A stretch of DNA of 64,000 bases, taken from contig NZ_AUMN01000007.1 of the NCBI RefSeq assembly GCF_000430705.1, forward strand, positions 1-64,000, given 5' to 3'. The DNA comes from Arthrobacter castelli DSM 16402. GTDB lineage: Bacteria; Actinomycetota; Actinomycetes; Actinomycetales; Micrococcaceae. A model generated the notes under the pieces. That model ran no database searches and was not told the origin of the DNA. It saw only the letters and a list, made by a program, of their open reading frames with translations. Of this stretch, positions 58,157 through 64,000 are shown in pieces. Every line of letters starts with the position of its first letter. The stretch's first letter is position 1. The position numbers and the translations under genes are program-made.

Positions 58157-58678
58157 CTATAGCAAGGCGGGAGAAATTATCTGCGCATCGGACTTTGAAA
58201 ATGCCACCAGCCGAATGTCGGCCAGGCTGCTGCCGGGGTGGGACCGCAAGTATTCCCGGATAGTTCCGACGGCGATGTCCGCCGCCTCGTGCTTCGGGTA
58301 TCCGTACACCCCGGTGGAGATCCCGGGAAAGGCGATGCTGGTTGCGCCCAGTTCGTCGGCCAGGGACAGGCTGTTGCGATAACAGGCGGCCAGTAGGTCA
58401 GGTTCGGCGCCGTCGTGCCTGCCGTAGACCGGCCCCACGGTGTGGATCACGTGAGCGGCGGCCAATTGGTAGCCGGCCGTCGCTTTGGCTTCGCCGACGC
58501 CGCATCCGCCAAGCGTCCTGCATTCTTCCAGCAGCCCCTGCCCCGCGGCCGAATGGATGGCTCCGTCCACTCCACCGCCGCCGAGCAGCGAGCCGTTCGC
58601 CGCGTTGACGATCACATCCACGTCCTGGACGGTGATGTCACCTGTCACTACTTTGAGCCGTTCATCATCCATAGTCAT
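58157..58678 (-). CDS. Macrodomain protein (O-acetyl-ADP-ribose deacetylase type)
   Basis: A 173-aa stand-alone macrodomain. It shows [20 protein letters not shown] followed by [12 protein letters not shown], the ADP-ribose-binding loop, and [19 protein letters not shown], the phosphate loop, both intact. Such proteins remove ADP-ribose or hydrolyse O-acetyl-ADP-ribose. I start at the ATG at 58678 ([14 protein letters not shown]), where similarity begins; the ATG at 58672 is also possible. It is a single gene between convergent or parallel neighbours. Confidence 0.93.
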   Translation of the reverse strand: MTMDDERLKVVTGDITVQDVDVIVNAANGSLLGGGGVDGAIHSAAGQGLLEECRTLGGCGVGEAKATAGYQLAAAHVIHTVGPVYGRHDGAEPDLLAACYRNSLSLADELGATSIAFPGISTGVYGYPKHEAADIAVGTIREYLRSHPGSSLADIRLVAFSKSDAQIISPALL

Positions 58679-58828
58679 CCATCCCGCCGTGACGGGCCGC
58701 AGCAGCGTTCCCCTACAAGGCCGCGGCATTTGGTGTTATATCCGAAGCTCGCACACTCGACTCCGAGCATCAAGAGATGTGCCGGGCGGCCGGAAGCAGC
58801 GGAACCGTCGGACGCCTGTGCCTGCTGC

Positions 58829-61015
58829 CTACCCCTTCACCGCGAGCGCGAAGGGCAGCACAGGTCCGGTCCCTGCGCGTCGCAACGCCCTGCCGGCAAC
58901 GGTCATGGTCCAGCGGCTGTCCACCTGGTCGTCGACGAGCAGCACCGGCTGTCCTGAATACGCCTGCAGGGATTCGGCGAGACCGTCCCCGACAGTGAAC
59001 ATCTCCCAGACGGCTCCGAGCCGGAAGGCGCTGTTTCCTCCGGGTTCGCCCAGGGGCCCGTCCATTTCCATGGTGAGCGCGCCCAGGTACGGCAATTGTC
59101 CGACGCCGGCGAGTCCTCGCGCCAGGGACTCGACTATCTGCGGTTTGCTCCTCGAGGGAATGCTGACCACCGCAACGGGCCGCTCACTCCAATCCCATTG
59201 CGCCAGTACGCCAACGCAGGCCTTGAGCATAGCCGCGTCGATGTCACGGTCCGCCGCCCCGGCGGCAAAGACCTCCCGGAGGGAGGTGCCCCAGCCCAGA
59301 TCGGTGAGCCGGGCCAGCGCGCGGCCGCGTTCCAATCGTTCGCTCTCCGGGATCTTGCCCTTCACATCGATGCTCAGGCGCGGCATGCCCTGCGGCCACA
59401 TGGCCCGCGGTTCCAGTGCGACGCCGGCCCGCTGCAGGGAGTCGCCGGCCGCCCCGGCCGCGTCTTCACCGATCTGAGTGGGAAACCAGGCGCCGGCGCA
59501 GTTGTCACACCGCCCGCATGGCCCGGCCGTATCGTCGTCCAATGCCGTGGTGAGGAACTGCATCCGGCAGCCGTCCATCGCTTCATAGTCGAGCATCGAC
59601 TGCTGCTCGCGTTCCCTGGCCTCTGCGATGCGCTGGTACCGGGGATGATCGTACGTCCATCCCGCGCCGGTGGATGTCCACCCGCCCGCGGTCCGTTCCA
59701 CGGCCCCGTCCACGGAGAGCACCTTGAGCAGCAGCTCCAAGGGAGTGCGACGCAGGTTCACCAATGCTTCAAGCGCCGACGACGACAGTGGCTTCGGCGC
59801 CTCCTCCAAGGCGCGCAGCACGTGGTTGCTCTTCTCCTCGGAAGGCATGGATGCAGTGGCGAAATAGCGCCAAATGTCGCGGTCTTCGGCACCGGGAAGC
59901 AGCAGCACATCCGCGTTGTCGGTGGCCCGTCCCGCGCGGCCCACCTGCTGGTAGTACGCCACCGGCGATGAAGGGGCCCCGAGATGCACGACGAACCCCA
60001 GGTCCGGTTTATCGAACCCCATGCCCAGGGCACTGGTCGCCACCAGCGCCTTGACCTCGTTGGCCTTGAGCCGTCGCTCGGCTTCCTCCCGGTCGGCCGG
60101 ATCTGTCCGGCCGGTGTAGGCCAGCACGTTGTGTCCGGCCTCGGCCAACAACCGGGCGGTGTCTTCGGCCGCAGATACGGTCAGGGTGTAAATGATGCCG
60201 GATCCGGTCAGCGACTCCAGGTTGGATAACAGCCATGCCAACCGGTCCTTAGTGGACTGCAGCCGCAATACGCCCAACCGCAGTGAGTCGCGGGCAAGCT
60301 GTCCGCGGATGCTCAACGATTCGCCGCCCAGCTGCTCCTCAATGTCGCGCACCACCCTCGAATTGGCCGTCGCCGTCGTCGCGAGCACCGGAACGGATGC
60401 CGGCAACCGGTCGATCAGGTCCCTGATTCGGCGGTAATCTGGGCGGAAGTCATGACCCCAGTCGGAAATGCAGTGTGCCTCGTCGATGACCAGCAGACCC
60501 ATCCGGCCAACCAGGTCGGGCAGCTGTTCGTCCCTGAACCTGGGATTATTGAGCCGTTCGGGAGAAACCAGCAGCACGTCCACCTGGTCGGCCTCGAGCC
60601 GCTGGCGGATCTCATCCCACTCGTGTTGGTTGGCCGAGTTGATGGCCATCGCGCGCACGCCGGCCCGTTCGGCAGCCGCCACCTGGTCGCGCATCAGTGC
60701 GAGCAGGGGCGAGACAATCAGCGTCGGGCCCGCACCGCGGGCGCGCAGCAACAGGCTGGAAACGAAATAGACAGCTGATTTTCCCCATCCGGTCCGCTGC
60801 ACCACCAGCGCGCGGCGTCCCTCGGCCACCAGGGCGTGCACCGCCTCGTACTGCCCGGGATGGAATTCCGCTGCGGTGGAACCGACCAGCCGCCGCAGCA
60901 GCTCTGTCGCCTCGGCCTGCAATGTCCCTCCATCAGCACCGTCAGTGCCCGCCTCCGCCGTCGTCGTCGCCGCCGCCGTCGTCGGTGCTGCTGGCGTTGT
61001 TCCTGTTTCAACCAT
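58829..61015 (-). CDS. RecQ-family ATP-dependent DNA helicase with PRTase-like tail
   Basis: A 728-aa SF2 helicase. After an Ala/Thr-rich tail (1-30), motif I is VVQRTGWGKSAVYFVSSLLL (Lys near 75), motif II VIDEAHCISDWGHDFRPDY (near 176), motif III ATTATANSRVV, motif VI VGRAGRATDNADVLLLPG; the zinc-binding domain shows GPCGRCDNCAGAWF (near 502). The C-terminal 200 residues end in PVLLVDDQVDSRWTMTVAGR, the PRPP-binding motif of phosphoribosyltransferases, as in ComF-like proteins. It unwinds DNA during repair; the tail's role is unknown. Confidence 0.92.
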   Translation of the reverse strand: MVETGTTPAAPTTAAATTTAEAGTDGADGGTLQAEATELLRRLVGSTAAEFHPGQYEAVHALVAEGRRALVVQRTGWGKSAVYFVSSLLLRARGAGPTLIVSPLLALMRDQVAAAERAGVRAMAINSANQHEWDEIRQRLEADQVDVLLVSPERLNNPRFRDEQLPDLVGRMGLLVIDEAHCISDWGHDFRPDYRRIRDLIDRLPASVPVLATTATANSRVVRDIEEQLGGESLSIRGQLARDSLRLGVLRLQSTKDRLAWLLSNLESLTGSGIIYTLTVSAAEDTARLLAEAGHNVLAYTGRTDPADREEAERRLKANEVKALVATSALGMGFDKPDLGFVVHLGAPSSPVAYYQQVGRAGRATDNADVLLLPGAEDRDIWRYFATASMPSEEKSNHVLRALEEAPKPLSSSALEALVNLRRTPLELLLKVLSVDGAVERTAGGWTSTGAGWTYDHPRYQRIAEAREREQQSMLDYEAMDGCRMQFLTTALDDDTAGPCGRCDNCAGAWFPTQIGEDAAGAAGDSLQRAGVALEPRAMWPQGMPRLSIDVKGKIPESERLERGRALARLTDLGWGTSLREVFAAGAADRDIDAAMLKACVGVLAQWDWSERPVAVVSIPSRSKPQIVESLARGLAGVGQLPYLGALTMEMDGPLGEPGGNSAFRLGAVWEMFTVGDGLAESLQAYSGQPVLLVDDQVDSRWTMTVAGRALRRAGTGPVLPFALAVKG

Positions 61016-61100
61016 GCTGCCAGTCTCTCAGCCGCCCCCGGCAAAATTCCTCCCCGGACGGACCGCTGTGGATAACCCCCCAGCGGGGCGGTTTACGGAT

Positions 61101-61106
61101 TAGGCT
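61101..61106 (+). promoter_or_regulatory. manB -10 box (leaderless type)
   Basis: TAGGCT followed after 6 nt by the GTG start of manB at 61113; no Shine-Dalgarno sequence. Confidence 0.5.
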
Positions 61107-61112
61107 GGGCTG

Positions 61113-62534
61113 GTGAGCACAACCAATGACCTTTCTCCGTCTTTCAAGGCCTACGACATCCGGGGCATCGTCGGTGAGACCATCACCGAGGACATCGTGG
61201 AGGCTATCGGCGCCGCATTCGTCGAGGTCCTTCAGCTGGCCGGACAGAACGTGCTGGTCGGCGGCGATATGCGCCCCTCCTCCCCCGGCTTCTGCCGCGC
61301 CTTCGCCAACGGCGCCGCGGCCCGGGGTGCGGAAGTGCAGCTGCTCGGACAGATTTCCACGGACGAGCTCTACTACGCCTGCGGCGCCCTGAGCGCGGCC
61401 GGCGCGACGTTCACCGCCAGCCACAATCCGTCCGAGTACAACGGAATCAAGCTGGCCAAAGCCGGAGCCGTCCCCGTCTCGTCCGAGACCGGGCTGGTCG
61501 AAATCCGCGAGCAGGCCGAGGCGTATCTGGCGTCCTCCATCCCGGTGGCGGACACCCCGGGCGGCATCGGGGTCCATGACGTGCTGGGCGACTACGCCGA
61601 CTACCTCCGTTCACTGGTCGACTTGAGCGACTCCCGCCCGCTCAAGGTGGTGGTCGACGCCGGCAATGGAATGGCCGGATTGACGACGCCGGCGGTGCTG
61701 GGGGAAGCCATCCTGGGTCCGCTGCCGCTTCAGATCGTGCCGCTGTATTTCGAGTTGGACGGCTCGTTTCCCAACCATCCGGCCAATCCGCTGGAACCGG
61801 AGAATCTGCGGGACCTGCAGGACGCCGTCGTCAAACACGGTGCCGATATTGGGCTGGCGTTCGACGGCGATGCGGACCGCTGCTTCGTGATCGACGAAAA
61901 CGGCTCTCCGGTCAGCCCCAGCGCCATCACCGCGCTGGTGGCGCTGCGCGAAATCGCCCGCGCCCGGCGGGGCAGCAACCTGCGCCCGCCGGAGGAGACG
62001 CCGGTGATCATCCACAACCTCATCACCTCCAAGGCGGTGCCCGAGCTGGTCACCGCTGCAGGCGGGCGCCCGGTGCGGACCAGGGTGGGGCACTCGTTCA
62101 TTAAGGCGCTGATGGCTGCCGAGGGCGCGGTCTTCGGCGGCGAACACTCCGCGCACTACTACTTCCGGGACTTCTACAACGCCGACACCGGAATGCTGGC
62201 CGCCATGCATGTGCTGGCCGCCCTGGGCGAAACTCAGACCCCGCTCTCGGCGCTCGCGGCCGACTATGATCCCTACGTCGCCAGCGGGGAAGTCAATTCC
62301 CGCATCGAAGACGTCCCCGCCGCCGTCTCCCGGGTGCGCCAGTCCTATGCCCGGGACGGTGTAGCGGTTAATGAGCTCGACGGGCTGACGTTTATCCGCG
62401 AAGATGGCCAATGGTGGTTTAACCTGCGGGCTTCGAACACCGAGCCATACCTGCGGCTGAACGTTGAAGCCGTGGATCAGCCCACGATGGAGAACGTACG
62501 CGATGACGTTCTCGGATTGGTACGGAATACGTGA
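61113..62534 (+). CDS. manB: Phosphomannomutase/phosphoglucomutase
   Basis: A 473-aa alpha-D-phosphohexomutase that interconverts hexose 6- and 1-phosphates, feeding GDP-mannose or cell-wall sugars. Seen: KAYDIRGIVGETI at the N-terminus, the phospho-Ser in TASHNPSEYNGIKLA (near 108), the metal loop LAFDGDADRCFVID, the sugar loop AVFGGEHSAHYYFRDF and the phosphate loop in LRASNTEPYLRLNVE. The GTG start looks leaderless. Its stop overlaps the next gene by GTGA. Confidence 0.96.
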   Translation: MSTTNDLSPSFKAYDIRGIVGETITEDIVEAIGAAFVEVLQLAGQNVLVGGDMRPSSPGFCRAFANGAAARGAEVQLLGQISTDELYYACGALSAAGATFTASHNPSEYNGIKLAKAGAVPVSSETGLVEIREQAEAYLASSIPVADTPGGIGVHDVLGDYADYLRSLVDLSDSRPLKVVVDAGNGMAGLTTPAVLGEAILGPLPLQIVPLYFELDGSFPNHPANPLEPENLRDLQDAVVKHGADIGLAFDGDADRCFVIDENGSPVSPSAITALVALREIARARRGSNLRPPEETPVIIHNLITSKAVPELVTAAGGRPVRTRVGHSFIKALMAAEGAVFGGEHSAHYYFRDFYNADTGMLAAMHVLAALGETQTPLSALAADYDPYVASGEVNSRIEDVPAAVSRVRQSYARDGVAVNELDGLTFIREDGQWWFNLRASNTEPYLRLNVEAVDQPTMENVRDDVLGLVRNT

Positions 62535-62995
62535 GCTCAGAGCAACCAGAGCCTGCGGCCGACGGCGGAACTGATCCGTCGGCCTGGGTGCAGGAAGACT
62601 TGAACAAACTAATGGGCACAGCCCTGGGCATGGCCCAGGAACAACTCGAGGACCAGGGCGCCTTCCTGCCGGCTGCTTTAGTGGTGGGCAACGACGGCGG
62701 CATCCGCATGGTCGCTGTCTCACCGGCCAATGACGACGAGGATGTCGACGCCGACATGATGATCAACGACCTGTACAAGGTGCTCGGCGAACAGCGCAGT
62801 GAACACCGCGCGGTTGCCGTGGTCTCGGATGTGCATCTGCCCGACGAAGCCACCGATGCGATCTTTGTCGCGACCGAACATTCCCAGGGAGTTGCGGTCG
62901 CAGCCGTCCAGGCGTACTCACAGCAGGAAGACAGTTCCTGGACCTTCGCCGAACCGCAGTGGGAAGGCGCGGGACGGCAAGTCTGGGAAGACTGA
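62531..62995 (+). CDS. Hypothetical acidic protein coupled to manB
   Basis: A 154-aa acidic cytosolic protein that I do not recognise. It has one helix-rich segment (WVQEDLNKLMGTALGMAQEQ) and an alternating beta pattern (LVVGNDGGIRMVAVSP, AVAVVSDVHLPDEATDAIFV, SQGVAVAAVQAYSQQEDSSW) that suggests a small alpha/beta sandwich. No catalytic motif is seen. The GTG start overlaps the manB stop, so it is co-translated with it; similar small genes follow manB in related actinobacteria, as far as I recall. Confidence 0.8.
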   Translation: MSSEQPEPAADGGTDPSAWVQEDLNKLMGTALGMAQEQLEDQGAFLPAALVVGNDGGIRMVAVSPANDDEDVDADMMINDLYKVLGEQRSEHRAVAVVSDVHLPDEATDAIFVATEHSQGVAVAAVQAYSQQEDSSWTFAEPQWEGAGRQVWED

Positions 62996-63015
62996 AATCA
63001 CTGCGAATACGGCGG

Positions 63016-63405
63016 TCACACCATGTCCTCCATCAACCTGGCCAGGATGTCGTTCATAGCCAGCAGCCCGACCAGATGATTCCCCTCGACCACGACCAGC
63101 CGGTTGAGGTGATAGCGGCTCATCAGCGCCGCGGCCTGGCGCAGCGACAGGTCCGCGCCGACGGTGATAGCCGGGATGGTGGCGGCGTCGTAGACGTTGA
63201 GCAGATCCACGTCCCCTTCCTCGGCGACGACGGTGTGGAGCAGTTCGCTGTATGTCAGCAGGCCGTAGGCGTCATGAGGGTGTTGCCCGTCCACCACAAG
63301 ACTCTTCACCTGGCGGTCCTTCATCGCGGCAATTGCCTCGCGCAGGGTGCTGTACGGCGAGATGGTGACGACCTTTGGAACCATGACGTCTTTGACAGTG
63401 AGCAT
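63016..63405 (-). CDS. CBS-domain pair protein
   Basis: A 129-aa protein that is only a tandem CBS pair (Bateman module): MLTVKDVMVPKVVTISPYST followed by LREAIAAMKDRQVKSLVVDG for the first and VGADLSLRQAAALMSRYHLN then RLVVVEGNHLVGLLAMNDIL for the second. These modules bind adenine nucleotides. The ATG at 63405 has GGAGG 7-11 nt upstream. It is the last gene of a unit with the P-II-like and DUF1538 genes and may sense energy state for the membrane protein. Confidence 0.92.
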   Translation of the reverse strand: MLTVKDVMVPKVVTISPYSTLREAIAAMKDRQVKSLVVDGQHPHDAYGLLTYSELLHTVVAEEGDVDLLNVYDAATIPAITVGADLSLRQAAALMSRYHLNRLVVVEGNHLVGLLAMNDILARLMEDMV

Positions 63406-63441
63406 CTCTTTCCTCCTCATAAAGTGCCCGGCCGGCCTGCT

Positions 63442-63792
63442 TCACTCGTCTTCGCGGCGCAGACGCTCCTCGAATTTACCGACCTGGCGCAAGTCGATGC
63501 CGGTCAGGTGCTCGATCGGAATCGCGAATGCCAGCCCCCGGGACTTGCCGCCCTTGGCCAGCAGCGGATGCAGTTCCTTGAGGATTGGAGCGGCCAGGTG
63601 CCTGCCCACCACCATCAAAAGCACGGATTGGGTTCCCTCAAAGGTCAGCCCGAGGAATGATTTTTTGGCTTCCCCTCCGATGCCCTTGCCGGCCAGGATC
63701 GTCACACCTGTGGCACCGGCCCGTTGAGCGTACTCAATCGCCTTATCTTCATAGTCGTCCGGGGCAATGACAACTATGGCCGTAAATTTCAC
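63442..63792 (-). CDS. P-II-like signalling protein
   Basis: A 116-aa protein with the P-II/GlnB-like ferredoxin-type pattern: [20 protein letters not shown], then [22 protein letters not shown] (the position of the T-loop), and [18 protein letters not shown]. It lacks the uridylylated Tyr of GlnB, so it is a P-II-like relative of the kind encoded next to transporters. The GTG at 63792 overlaps the upstream DUF1538 stop as GTGA. It probably regulates that membrane protein. Confidence 0.85.
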   Translation of the reverse strand: MKFTAIVVIAPDDYEDKAIEYAQRAGATGVTILAGKGIGGEAKKSFLGLTFEGTQSVLLMVVGRHLAAPILKELHPLLAKGGKSRGLAFAIPIEHLTGIDLRQVGKFEERLRREDE

Positions 63793-64000
63793 GACACTTC
63801 CTTCCGGAGCCGCGGAAATCTCTCCATCATGATGGCATAGATCATGACGGAGATCACGGGAAATATTGAGGCAAACGCAATCAGTCCGAATCCATCGATC
63901 AAGACGTCCCGCCCTTCGATAGCCCTGGCCAACCCGATACCAAGGGCGGTGACCAGCGGGACCGTAACTTCCGACGTCGTGACTCCGCCCAGGTCAAAGG
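63789..64000 (-). CDS. DUF1538 membrane protein, C-terminal part
   Basis: Only the last 70 codons are in the window; the gene continues beyond the right edge. The visible part reads [20 protein letters not shown] then a membrane helix, [20 protein letters not shown], and ends [13 protein letters not shown]. The [13 protein letters not shown] motif is typical of DUF1538 proteins, polytopic membrane proteins presumed to be transporters. It is the first of three coupled genes with the P-II-like and CBS proteins. Confidence 0.85.
   Translation of the reverse strand, partial: FDLGGVTTSEVTVPLVTALGIGLARAIEGRDVLIDGFGLIAFASIFPVISVMIYAIMMERFPRLRKEVS

Overview
The window is GC-rich, densely packed chromosomal DNA from an actinobacterium, most likely of the family Micrococcaceae (Arthrobacter and relatives). 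The evidence is a high-GC Gram-positive type 16S rRNA gene, a complete GlgE-type alpha-glucan operon, a bacterial proteasome activator ending in GQYL, a CarD-ispD-ispF-cysS-rlmB block, a phoU/senX3-regX3 pair, frequent GTG starts and many genes that look leaderless. The family is an inference from gene order and 16S sequence; genus cannot be fixed by eye.

Layout. 1-2321 (minus): 16S rRNA with its leader and promoter, and the start of the 16S-23S spacer. 2597-10206 (minus): glgE-treS-mak-glgB, overlapping genes that turn trehalose into maltose, maltose-1-phosphate and branched alpha-glucan. 10207-14740 is an accessory island: a broken serine recombinase, a secreted protein coupled to a tiny membrane protein, a strong terminator abutting an ISL3-family insertion sequence, and a TetR/YqeB-like pair with a visible operator. 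14998-20550 returns to glucan breakdown (glgP, glgX) around a hypothetical gene.

20642-25097 (minus): carD, ispD, ispF, cysS, rlmB (transcription, isoprenoid precursors, tRNA charging, rRNA methylation). 26086-28812: phosphate signalling, with senX3-regX3 and phoU divergent around an 11-bp-phased PHO box. 28865-35297: a DUF72 protein, a self-regulated four-gene ABC transporter operon, phosphoglycerate mutase, a DUF2516 membrane protein and a Cys/Met-metabolism PLP enzyme. 35361-38770: tmk, holB and a secreted TAP-like hydrolase, followed by 38-bp tandem repeats and tRNA-Thr.

39352-43880: a lipoprotein, the proteasome activator bpa with a coupled partner gene, a quinone oxidoreductase, tRNA-Ser(UGA) and an MFS transporter. 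44036-48601: a very large secreted nuclease plus 5'-nucleotidase. 48662-53067: an FAD/NAD(P)-binding protein, a prolyl-oligopeptidase-type peptidase and tRNA-Ser(GCU). 53157-55984: a P-loop NTPase coupled to an ABC exporter whose nucleotide-binding domain has lost its key motifs, one of the more unusual loci. 56113-64000: an NlpC/P60 cell-wall protein with a second inactive-looking domain, a macrodomain protein, a RecQ-like helicase with a phosphoribosyltransferase-like tail, manB, a small hypothetical gene, and a CBS / P-II-like / DUF1538 operon running off the right edge.

Mechanistic themes are alpha-glucan/trehalose cycling, phosphate scavenging and sensing (PHO box, PhoU, secreted nuclease/nucleotidase), and tight translational coupling through ATGA/GTGA overlaps. 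The best candidates for undescribed biology are the degenerate ABC/NTPase pair, the bpa partner gene, the secreted-protein/mini-membrane-protein pair in the island, and the widespread leaderless promoter layout.
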